Part shown: piece by piece, positions 22,128-33,300 of the stretch | Layout of the letters: the number at the start of each line of letters is the position of its first letter | Numbering within the stretch: the first letter of the stretch is position 1 | From: Tridacna crocea | Lineage: Eukaryota > Mollusca > Bivalvia > Cardiida > Cardiidae | Length of the DNA: 64,000 nt | NCBI GenBank assembly: GCA_943736015.1 | Contig: OX031060.1 | Span: forward strand, 4,787,501-4,851,500 | Reading direction: 5' to 3' | Notes under the pieces: model-generated | Seen by the model: only the letters and a program-made list of their open reading frames with translations | What the model was told of the DNA's origin: nothing | Database searches by the model: none | Translations under genes and position numbers: made by a program

Positions 22128-22350
22128 CCCTTTCCAAAATGACGAATTTTCCACTAGTCCAAACCAAGAGTTTGCAGACGACAATTTTAGATTTGTAGAA
22201 AATGCCAGAAAGTTCTCAAACAGGGTAGAAAACACTGTGGGAAAAGGAGAAATTGCTCACTACGAGCAATTTCTCCTTTTCTCGCAGTGTTTTCAAAAGA
22301 CTTTTACTGCAGACATGTAAAAACCAGGGCTTGTTTTGGAAAGGGTTGAT
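22124..22350 (-). mobile_element. pB-MITE type C
   Basis: TTAACCCTTTCC...GGAAAGGGTTGA with tip AAATTGCTCACTACGAGCAA; ACACTGTGGG stem. Confidence 0.82.
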
Positions 22351-22449
22351 GATAGTTATTGCATAAGACTTGATTATAAAGTTGCAGATAATGTGATAAG
22401 ACTTCATTGATTTCCTTGTGTGCATACTGTCAATGTTTTATTCTCACCT

Positions 22450-22528
22450 CTTTACAGAACAACAGTAACTTCAGTACTTTCTCCTTTTCCCACCATGTTT
22501 TCAAAAGCCATCTTTCCCAGGGTTTCCT
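22450..22528 (-). mobile_element. pB-MITE remnant
   Basis: Right hairpin arm TTTCTCCTTTTCCCACCATG, cut by the following insertion. Confidence 0.5.
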
Positions 22529-22760
22529 TTAACTCTTTACCACAAGAGAAAATTTTAGACCGGTCCAATTTGAAAACATTTGCAGACGACAAAATAAAAG
22601 TGACTGATTAAAATTGAAATCTGTTTTGTGAAGGGCAGAAAACATTGTGGGAAAAGGAGAAAATGCTATTTACCAGCATTTTCTCTTTTTCCCACACTGT
22701 TTTCAACAGGCTTCTACCTCAGAGGTCGTAACAACCAGGGAATGTTTGGTAAAGGGTTAA
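22529..22760 (-). mobile_element. pB-MITE type A
   Basis: TTAA both ends; hairpin tip TGCTATTTACCAGCA is mismatched. Confidence 0.84.
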
Positions 22761-23336
22761 TCTTGTCTTCACTGTCTCTTCATCAAAGCTTGATATTTGT
22801 GAATATTTCTTTAATCTTTTTTTGGTTCATTTGAATTAAGAAATTGATCATGATTTCATTGGTAGATCCTTTACTAAATATGGATCAAGTTTGCTGAACT
22901 TATCTATCATAGATTGTATTGGAAAAAGGCTGTTGCAAGAGAAGAAATTAAGAACAATGGAAACTTTCACATGGAAAAAGTACCAGTAAGGTCTGAAAAA
23001 AATATGTATGTTTAGGTTTTCCTGACCCTACCTATAAAATGCTGCCAACCCTGACCCTTACGATTGAAAAAAAAAATCTTGTGTGTGTGTGATTTTAGTA
23101 CATGACTGTTACACATGTAAAAAACTTCTGAAAAAAAAAAAAATGAAGTCCCTATCTACCCTACATATCGCATCTTGGACCAAAACCTTTAAAGATATTT
23201 TTTGTTGGCTTAATCCTTAGAAAAGCCTACAGTTCTAAATCGTTTCAATGGACAGCAATGTTAGTAATCAAAGTTAACTTCAAAAGCACTGGAGCCAGCT
23301 TGAGAGCCTATTGCAGCCAGATTAACATCAGACTGC
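22761..23336. other. No feature seen
   Basis: A/T-rich sequence with two A runs and a short GT run (23081-23091); no exon recognised. Confidence 0.45.
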
Positions 23337-23892
23337 ATGAGATATATCACAGGAATTTGACATTCTATAACCAAAATAAATGATAAAACATGAAAAAAAA
23401 AAATCTCCCCTATATAATATAAACATAAGGAACGCAACGTCTCGATTGCTGGCGCTAGCACCCGACAGCCTTTCCCAACCAAAATCACCCACGAAACAAA
23501 CATTGATCATAATCTCATTTAGCCTAGCGATAGACAAGACAATAATGTACCTGCGACATCCCACGATACCTCAGTAGACACCTTTCAACCAGAGATATCC
23601 GTCATGATGTTTTACAGCTCTATCAGGTCATTTTGATTTATCCGGGTAGCCATTCGCTGACGTCACAGAAAGTAGCAGATAGCGTATTTTCGTATTATTT
23701 ATTACTATTATTTTTTTCGTTTTTAAGATACTTATGGACATCACATGATACTAAAGATTTTTCTAGAATCTTTAGTATCATTTAATATCCATAAATATCT
23801 TAAAAACGAAAAAAATAATAGTAATAAGTAATAAGAAATACGCTTCCTTGCACTTTTGGTTATAGAATGTCAAATTCCTGTGGATATATATA
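23337..23892. mobile_element. Two nested inverted repeats
   Basis: Outer arms of 38-40 bp at 23337-23376 and 23853-23892 (CAGGAATTTGACATTCTATA and complement). Inside, 23681-23844 is a nearly continuous A/T-rich palindrome. Between them, 23377-23680 is unique, with TGACGTCA at 23658-23665. Confidence 0.7.
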
Positions 23893-24361
23893 TACACTGT
23901 CAGCTACTTTGATACATACTGTTGCCATAATATACAATCCTGAAATAGTAATATTTTGCTTGTCTTAATAAAAAGGTCTTCTTTGAAATTTTTTGTTCAG
24001 TTTGGTTGTACAGCTTACTATGAGAAAGTACAAACACTTCTTTGACACTTCTTTGACAAGTCATTCCATATCAGTCAGCTTTAAACTATAGCAAAAGTTT
24101 GTGGTGTTGCCACTGAAAGTCAAGGATAAAACTTTATAGTGTTGATTTTGTTTTGTTCTGTATGAGTCAAAGGTTACACTTTGATTTTATTAGTGTTGAC
24201 TGTTTTGTTCTTAATGAGTCAAAGCTAGACCTGCTGGCAATTACAATATTCATACATGGATGGAGAGATAGATATCACTTGTGTTGAGGTTTTATTGCAT
24301 ATATATGTACATAACTTTTAATGCTTCACATAGCAATTAAGGGTACTACTAACCCATCAGC

Positions 24362-24523
24362 CCTTGCCACACACTCTTGACTTTTCAAGACCCTGAAAGA
24401 AAGGAGTTTGTGAAAACATTGAGGTGAAAGGAAAAAAAATGCTGGTAGCCAGCTTTTTCTCCTTTTTCCACATTTTTTTCAACTCTGTCAGAGACAGAAA
24501 ATCACTTAAGCATCATTTAAAGT
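24362..24523 (+). mobile_element. pB-MITE type A, right end missing
   Basis: CCTTGCCACACACTCTTGAC left arm and a decayed hairpin. Confidence 0.5.
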
Positions 24524-24837
24524 GCAGTACAGCCAAAGAATAGGTAATTTTCACCGAAAATTTAACGGATTACCCATCACAACACACATAATTATATAAC
24601 ATCAGAGAAAACCCAAACATGTCAGTTACTGCATTGATTGCTATGGTATATGTGTACAAAAATGCATTAAGAAGCCCATCGACTTCAGGGTTGCCATTAA
24701 TCGAGACAACCTTCGTTGTAGTTTATGTATATTCAAACTAAGATCTTCTAGAACAACTTGTGATAACATTGCATCTCGTTAGTGCTCTGGCATAGTACAT
24801 ACATGTAGGACTACTGTTTACACTTCATATATTATGC
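24524..24837. other. No feature seen
   Basis: No open frame or repeat structure recognised. Confidence 0.4.
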
Positions 24838-24960
24838 CACCAGAGAGTAAAATTGCTCAAACTAAGCATTTTCTTTTTTTTTCCACAGTGTTTTCTTCCC
24901 TTACAAAAAAAAAAATACCACCTGTTTAGTCACCCTGAATTTGTTGATGGCTGTTCAATG
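24838..24960 (+). mobile_element. pB-MITE type C remnant
   Basis: AAATTGCTCAAACTAAGCAT tip and CCACAGTGTTTTC arm. Confidence 0.45.
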
Positions 24961-25036
24961 TTAATCTGCTCTATTTATAAAGGCAAGAAACTGAGTTGGC
25001 TTATACTGCTTTGTTCTGGCGCATAAAACCAGTTCT

Positions 25037-25269
25037 TCAACCCATTACCACACACTCCCTACTTTTGATGATCCTGAGAGAGAAGCCTTTAGAAAACAAT
25101 GTGGGAAAAGGAGAAAATGCTGGTAACCAGCATTTTCTCCTTTTCCCACAATGTTTTCTATCCTTCACAAAACAAATTTCAAATTTTCAGTCATTTTCAT
25201 TTTTGTTGTCTGCAAATGCTTTCGATTTGGACATGCCGAGAATTTTGTCGTTTAATTGGTAAAGACTCA
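25037..25269 (+). mobile_element. pB-MITE type A with TCAA at both ends
   Basis: Complete hairpin; TCAACCCATTACC left and GGTAAAGACTCAA right. A variant target site, or the same mutation at both ends. Confidence 0.84.
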
Positions 25270-25279
25270 ATTAAACAGT

Positions 25280-25354
25280 AGAATGAAATATGGCTAAAAT
25301 GATGTTGTTTCAATTCGGACCAGTCTAAAATCTTGGCGTTTGCTAGAGGGTAAA
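25280..25354 (+). mobile_element. pB-MITE right-end remnant
   Basis: TTTCAATTCGGACCAGTCTA and CGTTTGCTAGAGGGTAAAC. Confidence 0.5.
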
Positions 25355-25721
25355 CCATTCTAATGTAGGTAGCAGTGTAATTGATTCTGCAAGCATATAA
25401 TTATTATTTATTATATCTACTGGTGCTGATAAATGAATATTGATTTGGTTCACATAATCATAAAGGTGATGACACAAACCCTTTCATGTGTTAAGTATCA
25501 TAGTCCATCCCTTACTCAAGCTCAGCCAGATTTGTGCCCTGGAGATAACAGGAGAAAAACCTATGTCATACCATACATCATCGGAGACATTTTAAATCCG
25601 CCATTTTCGTTTTAAAAAACTAAGTTTTTCAGCTTGTACATTATTGTAATTGAAGATCTGTCCAAACAAAGCAAAGCCTATGGTACCTGACAACTTTCAA
25701 TAGAATTATTGTCTGACTACT
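25355..25721. other. No feature seen
   Basis: A/T-rich; no recognisable exon or repeat. Confidence 0.4.
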
Positions 25722-25996
25722 GTAACCCTTTTCCATACGATCCTTGGAGTTTTAATGACCCTGAGGTACCATGAATACATTGTGAGACGGCCAAAATGCT
25801 GATGACCAATGCTTGGGAAATACTGTGGGAAGCAAAGAAAATGCTGATGACCAACATGTTATCCTCTTCCCATAATGTTTCTCTATCCTTGCCAAATTGG
25901 ATTTCATTCTTGAGTCACACTTATCTTGTTGCCTGCAAATGACTTTGATTTGGACTAGTTAGTCTAAAATTTTGTCATTTACTAAAAAGTTTAGTT
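25722..25996 (+). mobile_element. pB-MITE type A, decayed with internal duplication
   Basis: The hairpin arm AAAATGCTGATGACCA appears twice (near 25793 and 25838). Confidence 0.55.
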
Positions 25997-26227
25997 ACAT
26001 TTTACTGTGGTATGACTGAAATGTTGCTGAAAGCAGTCTAAAAGAAACTGTCCAAAAAGCCAAATAAAGTTTTGAAAAACAGACTTGAATAACATGCTCA
26101 GTGTGTTAAGACCTGTAATTGTGATCAAAGAAAAAAAGTGAGAAAAGCCAGAAAAATGTGGCTAAAATGCCTGATAGTGCAAAAGCACAGGGAGGTATTG
26201 TTAGCAATAGCAGGGACATGAATTGGT

Positions 26228-26272
26228 TGATTGATTGATTAATTGACCAACCGACCGACCAACCAACCGACT
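26228..26272. repeat. TTGA then CCGA tetranucleotide run
   Basis: TTGATTGATTGATT followed by ACCAACCGACCGACCAACCA. Confidence 0.8.
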
Positions 26273-26274
26273 AC

Positions 26275-26420
26275 TTCACCAATACTGGGCAAGGGCTCTA
26301 CAGTACCTTACCCAAGAAAACTCCCATGAAATACCCAGTGCTACTAGTGAGATTTGAACCTAGGGCCTCCAGATTACAAGTCCTATACTTTACTAATGAT
26401 CCATGAAGGACCCCATACTA
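26275..26420 (-). mobile_element. tRNA-derived SINE, reverse
   Basis: Minus strand reads TGGATCATTAGTAAAG (box A-like) and GGTTCAAATCTCA (box B-like), then the CTTGGGTAAGGTACTG body. Confidence 0.62.
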
Positions 26421-26450
26421 GAAGCTAAGATTCAGTAAAGTACCTTCAAG

Positions 26451-26679
26451 TTAACCCATTACCACACAATCCCTACTTTTGACGCCCCTGAGAAAGAAGC
26501 CTTTTGAAAACACTGTGGGAAAAGGAGAAAATGCTGGTAACCAGCATTTTCTCCTTTTCCCACAGTGTTTTCTACCCTTCCCAGAACAAATTTGAATTTT
26601 TCAGTCACCTCTATTTTGTTGTTTGCAAATGCTTTCAATTTGGACCTGTCTAAAATTTTCTCGTGTGGCAAAGAGTTAA
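26451..26679 (+). mobile_element. pB-MITE type A2, intact
   Basis: 229 bp, ACACTGTGGG stem, right end CTCGTGTGGCAAAGAGTTAA. Confidence 0.9.
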
Positions 26680-26680
26680 A

Positions 26681-28348
26681 TACATGGATCCGTGGTGAAA
26701 AGATAAACCGACTACCTTAGTTACTGTTGCCAAGGTCTCACAAACATACGTAGTCAATACATATACAGTATAGCAGATAGGGTACTTAAATCGTGCTGTC
26801 ATGACTGTTTCTCTCAGTAAAATTCCGGAAAAAGTATTTTAATCATATATTTCTAACGATGATAAATTCTCAGTAAGAAATTTAAAGATGCTTTACTAAT
26901 TTACATACGGAGATGTATTAAAAGGGCGAATTACGGGGCGACGTACAATGTAACAGATTTACACGTTTAAACAAAAATTTGAATATAAAAAAACACCAAC
27001 AAATCTCCGTTTTGCCATAGAATAATAGAATTAACGGTACTTATTGCTTTCGTTGGGCAGTTAAGTCATCTCAGCATCATATCAAATTAAAGAAACCTTT
27101 TGAAAAGTTTATAGAATGTCTGAATGTACAGAGAGGTTTAAGTTAATGAAAAATTTTAATATCAGCTTAAGGGGAAAAGAGTTGTCTGATAGATTATAAA
27201 ATGTGTTAAGTGTGTTGTCAATTAAGAAAATTGTTAATATCATCGACGGTAGTATATGATATACTGATGACAACGGGTGGTCAAATTGATTAGAGCGGCA
27301 AATTGTGTTGCAATCAAACACACTTCTTATCAAATTAACAGTTTACCAACACACCCTTTGTGCTAATGTGCAGATGTGCTAATCCATTTAAACTCGTCAC
27401 CAAATGACAAAATTTTTAGAGCAATTCAAATTCAAATATTTGCAGACAACAAAATAAATGATTCAAAAATTGAAATTTGTTTTTGAAAGAGCTCAAAACA
27501 CAGTGAGAAAAGGATAAAATGAATGTTACAAGCATTTTCTCCTTTCTCCGCGATGCTTTTAAAAGCTTTCTACGGGTCGTTAAAACCCGTTATGTGGTAA
27601 AAGGTTAAAACAGATAAGTCAACAGAAAAATATTTCCAAGTTCCACCAGATCAGAAGTTAGACTTTTTTTAAAATTGAAATATACTCCTATAATGAGGAA
27701 GAACTACACGTCAAAGTGCTTATTGTAATCAGCAGGTACTTAAATCCAAGAATAAACATCATGTAATTTGCAATCTGATCTATATCTACACATCAGAGAT
27801 CGTATATACGATCCCTGTACACATTCAGCATATTCTTCATGCACCATGGGTTAAAATTAATGTCAAATTGAAACATTGGTGACAAGTAACGCGGCCACTT
27901 TTTGGATATTCATAGGTTATTGAACAAGGTTAATATTCAAGTAAAAGTATATTCTTTTTATTAATACTTCATATAGGTCTATTTTTACCTTTGTTTTCCA
28001 GTCTTCTCTTTCAGAGAGGAAAAATCACAGAATACTTTAAATTAATCTATTATCCAGCGCTGATCAGCTCTTTGCACAAGTTCAAATTTTCAGTAATTAT
28101 CACAATTTAAACTTTTCTATAGTCTCTGCGTGATCTCACGCCATCGATACACGTTCGCAAAGCACATTTTGTAAGTTTTTTTTCAAAATTCAAACGTTAA
28201 AAACACAACATAAATAAAGAGAATTGCATTCTTCCAACGTTAACAGTCGTTTATTTGTGAGCCGAAATAGCAGAAACCAAGTAGGACATCGGGTAGAATA
28301 AACCCGATGTCCTGATTGGTCAAATATCGATTTCCACGGATCCATGTA
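26681..28348. mobile_element. 1.67 kb element bounded by 15 bp inverted repeats
   Basis: TACATGGATCCGTGG at 26681-26695 is exactly inverted at 28334-28348. The interior is A/T-rich, holds a hairpin GACATCGGGT...ACCCGATGTC at about 28286-28313 and a nested pB-MITE. I find no transposase; the longest frame (minus, 27109-27333) resembles nothing I know. Confidence 0.5.
27388..27608 (-). mobile_element. pB-MITE type A, nested, mismatched hairpin
   Basis: TTAAACTCGTCACC and GTGGTAAAAGGTTAA; the hairpin arms carry several differences, so this is an older copy. Confidence 0.72.
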
Positions 28349-28449
28349 TACTTTCTTGCTTTGATGCTGATTTTCTTGTGACCCACTCTGACAGTGAATT
28401 GAGGTTTGGTTTTCTATAGCCCTACAGTACCCTTTCTTTCATTTTTTCA

Positions 28450-28570
28450 TCATTAGTGATGATTGCTGTAGCTCTTGCAGACAGTGTGGATCAAGATCAG
28501 ACTGCACAGAATGTGTAGTCAGATCTTTGACGTACACTGTCGGCTGATGATATATTGACCTATGATAAGA
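28450..28570 (+). mobile_element. Family D hairpin
   Basis: Stem GCAGACAGTGTGGATCAAG and complement GACGTACACTGTCGGC. Confidence 0.6.
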
Positions 28571-28639
28571 ATCATCTTCAATAGCAGTGGATTTCTTTTT
28601 ATATGTGAGAAAAAGGTTGAATTCTGGAGTGGATAGTGA

Positions 28640-28865
28640 AAGACTTAGAGGAAGCACCAAATATTTAGACTTGTCTACTGGAATTCTTTTTCAGACAAAA
28701 AAATGCCATGGGTTAAAAATTGAAATTTGTATTGGAAGGGTAGAAAAACATCGTGGGGAAAAAGGGAAAATGCTGGTGACCAGCATTTACTCCTTTTTGC
28801 ACAGTTTTCTTGATAACCTTCCTCCTCAGTATCATTGATGCTCGGAACTGTGGGGTAAAAGGTTG
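28640..28865 (-). mobile_element. pB-MITE type A, decayed
   Basis: ATATTTAGACTTGTC arm, hairpin AAAATGCTGGTGACCAGCAT, end GTGGGGTAAAAGG. Confidence 0.6.
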
Positions 28866-29109
28866 TTGCAGTAAATCTCATGAAGTATTCATTAACTTTT
28901 CATCATACACACCATTTTTAGAGCTATTGAAGACTGTTAGAGGTTGCACAAAAAACAAATATATGGAGCCAACAAAAAGGAAAACACTGTGGAAAATTTT
29001 GAATGGTTGCATGTGTTTTACACCTCTTTCAGTCAAATCACGGCAACAGCTCACAAATTCATGAATGTACATATACACCCATGCTATGACATACATATAC
29101 ACCCGTGCT

Positions 29110-29170
29110 ATGACAAGGGCTCTGAAGTGTCTTGCCCAAAGACACTCGCATGAAAAGCCAGTGGTCTAGT
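29110..29170 (-). repeat. SINE-body fragment, reverse
   Basis: CTGAAGTGTCTTGCCCAAAG is the reverse of the CTTGGGCAAGACACTTCAG module. Confidence 0.55.
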
Positions 29171-29180
29171 GTGGCTCAAA

Positions 29181-29430
29181 ATTTACTCTGTACCAAACAA
29201 TCCCAGGTTTTTACTATCCTGAGGAAGAAGCCTTTTGAAAACATTGTGGGAAAAGGAGAAAATGCTGGTAACAAGCATTTTCTCCTTTTCCCACCATGTT
29301 TTCTACCTGTAATGTTTTCTAACTATCCCAAAACAAACCTTAACCTTGAATCACATCAGTTTTGTTTCCAGGAAATGCCTTGAATTAAGACATGTCTAAA
29401 ATTTTGTCATAGAACTTGGCAATGAGTTAA
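29181..29430 (+). mobile_element. pB-MITE type A with small duplication
   Basis: ATGTTTTCTA occurs twice after the hairpin; right TTAA at 29427. Confidence 0.75.
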
Positions 29431-29706
29431 AACTCGTAATTACTTTGAAAAAGAGATTTTTTAGGTTATCTTAATTGTTTGAAAAGAAGACAGACAGTAT
29501 TGATTGGTAGCTGCATTCCTGTTTTAGACATTGCCTGTACAAGCTGCTTTCTGGATTGAAATTTCTGGGAGCATGCAGGTAATTTTGGTTGCTATTAGAA
29601 ACAAGGCAAGATACATAGGTGTTTGAAAATGGAGAGACAAGTCATCATGTTTCTATGAATATCTAGGAAAATTGAGCCTGTTATACAGTGGAACTTTATT
29701 GATTTC

Positions 29707-29885
29707 TTAATCCTTTGACCAAACATTATCCAGTGTTTTAATAATTGTGCACGAGAGGGCTTTTACAAACATTTTAGGAAAAGGAGACAATGCTGGTAAC
29801 CAGCATTCTCTCTTTTTCGTTAGTAGTTGTTTTCTACTATTCTAATTTAATACAGACAAATCCTATTGTTTTGAGCCTCTTTTTA
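29707..29885 (+). mobile_element. pB-MITE type A, right end truncated
   Basis: TTAATCCTTTGACC start; hairpin partly decayed; cut by the next copy. Confidence 0.6.
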
Positions 29886-30110
29886 TCCCTTTACCAAACA
29901 ATAACGACTTCAATGACCCTGAGAAAGAAGCCTTTTGAAAACATTGTCGGAAAAGGAGAAAATGCTGGTAACCAGCATTTTCTCCTTTTCCCACAATGTT
30001 TTCTACCCGACTGGAAACAAATTTCAATTTATGAGTTATGTTTATTTTGTCGATTGCAAGTGCTTTCAAGTTGGACCAGTCTAAAACTTTGTTGTTTGGT
30101 AAAGGGTAAA
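29884..30110 (+). mobile_element. pB-MITE type A
   Basis: Hairpin complete; termini decayed to TTAT and GTAAA. Ends 43 bases before the first recognised MYO6 exon. Confidence 0.82.
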
Positions 30111-30152
30111 GGATAAAGCATTTTATCGTGTACTTTTCTTTCCCTTTTTCAG

Positions 30153-30310
30153 GTTCTGATTAGATTCTGAGACAACTTTAAGAACAAGGAAAAATGGATG
30201 GGGGCAAGAAAGTATGGGTGCCCCACCCGACAGAAGGTTTCAAGCTTGGGCGTATTGTTGATATTGGCCAGGAGTTTATTACCATTGAGCCTTTTGACAG
30301 CCCTGGAAGT
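30153..30310 (+). CDS. MYO6: MYO6 coding exon 1 with 5'UTR part
   Basis: A pyrimidine tract and CAG end at 30152; 41 nt of 5'UTR follow, then ATG at 30194. It encodes residues 1-39 ([16 protein letters not shown]...), the N-terminal beta-barrel start. The donor is GTAAGC; the exon ends in phase 0. The acceptor implies at least one untranslated exon upstream. Confidence 0.95.
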
Positions 30311-33300
30311 GTAAGCCTGTCTTTATTGCATGTTTTGTGTATTAACCCATTATCACATGAGAAAATTTTAGACTGGTCCAAATTGAAAGCATTTGCAGAC
30401 GACAAAATAAAGGTGACTGAAAAATTAAAATTTGTTCTGGGAAGGGTAGAAAACACTGTGGGAAAAGGAGAAAATGCTGGTTACCAGCATTTTCTCCTTT
30501 TTCCCCACAGTGTTTTCAAAAGGCTTCTTTCTCGGGGGCGTCAAAAGTAGGGATTGTGTGGTAATGGGTTAAGACATTTGTCTGAACTTTCAACCAACTA
30601 GTCAGATGATTTAACCTTTTACTAGATACATGTACAAAATCTTAGCCTTGTCCAAATTGAAAGTAGTTGCAGATAACAATTTCAGTGTGGCTCAAATGAT
30701 GTAATTTCTTTTTGATAGAGTAGAAAACATTGTCGGAAAAGGAGAAAATGCTGGTTACAAGCATTTTCTTCTTTTCCCACAATGTAGTCAAAAGGCTAGC
30801 TTCTTTTATAGGAGTGTCTAAAGTCAGCATTGTGTCGTAAAGGGTTAACAGCCTTGATCAGGGAGGTTTTTGAGAAAGTTTTGCAAAATGTTTGCAAGTG
30901 TTTCAAAGATAAAATCTCAATAATTTACACTTACTCTTTACAAAATGCCTGGTCCAAATAGAAAGCATTTGTAGATGACAACATAAAAGTGACTTGAAAA
31001 TTGAAACTTGACCCTGGCAGACTTTGGCTGGTTACCAGCATTTTCTCCTTTTCTCACAGTGTTTTCAGAAAGCTTCTTACTAGGGGTTGTTTGGTAAACT
31101 GGGGGTTGTTTGGTAAAGGGTTAATTTATTTCTTGTTTGTGTCATCTTTCTGTTAGCTTAGCTCTTTTTGATGAAAATGTAAAAGTATTGTCATTGCCCT
31201 AATTTCATTGTTCTCTTTGTGACCTCTGTCCTAATGCTGAGAAAACTTTTGACATTATAATATCACTGTTATAACATCGAGATATTTATTGCAAATTTTG
31301 AGTGGTTATCATCACTGAAGACATAATCCTTAACCCATTACCACACAATCCCTACTTCTGATGCCCCTGAGAAAGAAGCCTTTTGAAAACACTATGGGAA
31401 AAGGAGAGAATGCTGGTAACCAGCATTTTCTCCTTTTCCCACAGTGTTTTCTACCCTTCCTAGAACAAATTTCTATTTTTTAGTCACTTTTATTTTGTCG
31501 TCTGCAAATGCTTTCAATTTGGACCAGTCTAAAATTTTCTTATGTGGTAAAGAGTTAAATTTGGACTACTTGTCCAGGACTTTTGATCTACACTGTCTGC
31601 TTTGCTTAACTCTTTACCACACGAGAAAATTTTAGACTGGTCCAAATTGAAAGCATTTGCAGACGACAAAATAAAGGTGACTAAAATATAGAAATTTGTT
31701 CTGGGAAGGGTAGAAAACACTGTGGGAAAAGGAGAAAATGCTGGTTTTCCAGCATTTCCTCCTTTTCCGATAGTGTTTTCAAAAGGCTTCTTTCTCAGGA
31801 GCTTCAAAAGTAGGGATTGTATGGTAATGGGTTAATCTTTATAGACAAAAGGAGTCATGAAATTGAAATCATTTTGATTCTATTCTTTGACAGAAAATAT
31901 CCAGTGGGTTTATTTTTTGCCCCTAGAATTTATGGTTTTATGTTTTTTCATTTGCAGACAATCAAATCCATCTATGATCGAACATTCCCAGCTGAAGAGC
32001 ATGACAACAAAGACGTAGACGACAATTGCGGACTGATGTACCTAAATGAGGCGACCTTACTGAACAACTTGCGTATACGATACATGAAAAATAAGATTTA
32101 TGTAAGTGTTTCTATGCAAGAAAATGCTGGTTACCATCATGTTATCTTTTTGCCACAATCATTTCTATCATTAAAATAGACAACATTTAACTCTTGAGTC
32201 ACAGTAATTTTGCTGTCTCCAAATTCTTTCAAATTTGACAACTGTGGTGTCTCCTTGGGAAGAGCTACCTTTTCTGCAGCTAGAGTCTTAAATTGTATCT
32301 AATTTTGTTTTTGCATTTTCGTGTCTTTCATTCAGTCTATAACCAAATAAATTTAATTACTACCAAGCCCGCTGGGGTGGCTCAGTGGTGAGCATATTGG
32401 ACTCATAACCTGGTGCTTGTGAGTATGATACCCGGTTGAGGCAAACTTTCTTTCTGGCGTATTTTCGCCTCTCACCTCAGCTGAAGCACGTGAGAAAAGT
32501 AGTGGGTCACTTTGGAAAGAAAGTTGTGTTAGCACTGGTATGAGAAAGCCAGGAAACACGTGCATCATCGACCGCTATGATATCTCACAATGTTTTCTGC
32601 CCTATGACCTGCAATTTCATGTTTTGGGTAATAATTCATTTTTCATCTGCAAATGCTTTCATTTTAGGGGAAGCGAAATGTTTTTGTCTGGTAAAGAGTT
32701 GAAAGGAGCAATAGTTTACATACTTGTTGAAATCAGTTGTCGATTTCACATCAGTGTTTTTTTAAAAAAAAAAAAATGTCCAGGACCGTCTTCTAAAGAG
32801 TTGAAAACTTGTTGAAAGTATCAAATGGTAAGTAAGGAATAGTTTTGTCAGACTGTTTGCTTTTTTTCCAGACATTTACTGCCAATATTCTGATAGCACT
32901 CAATCCATACTACAATGTCCCAGACTTGTACTCGCCTGAAACCAGAAAGAAGTACAAAGGCAAATCACTGGGTACCATGCCACCCCATGTGTATGCTATT
33001 GGTAAGTTTTTATTTAAGTCTTTACCACACAATCCCGACTTTACAACCCTTAGAAAGAAACCTTCAGAAAACATTGAAGGAAAAAGGAGAAAATGCTGGT
33101 ACCCAGCATTTTCTTCTCTTCCCACAATGTTTGTTACACTTCCCAAATCAAATTTCATTTTATCAGTTACCTTTATTTTGTCTTCTGCGAATGTTCTCAA
33201 TTTGGACCATTCTACAATTTCGTCGTTTGGTAAAGAGTTTATGTAAATTTCTGAAGGTCTGTACCAGATAAGCCCATGTTGGACTGATCCTGTTGAAGAA

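Noticed and set aside
13059..22760. CRISPR-like array because of regularly repeated segments
   Set aside because: The units are transposons of variable spacing and orientation in an intron-containing genome; no spacer pattern and no cas genes.
27109..27333. Minus-strand 74-codon frame as the transposase of the 26.7-28.3 kb element
   Set aside because: Too short, no catalytic motif and no related frame nearby.
30311..30550. Continuation of the myosin frame past coding exon 1
   Set aside because: A consensus donor stands at 30311 and the following residues match no myosin; the sequence enters a MITE.
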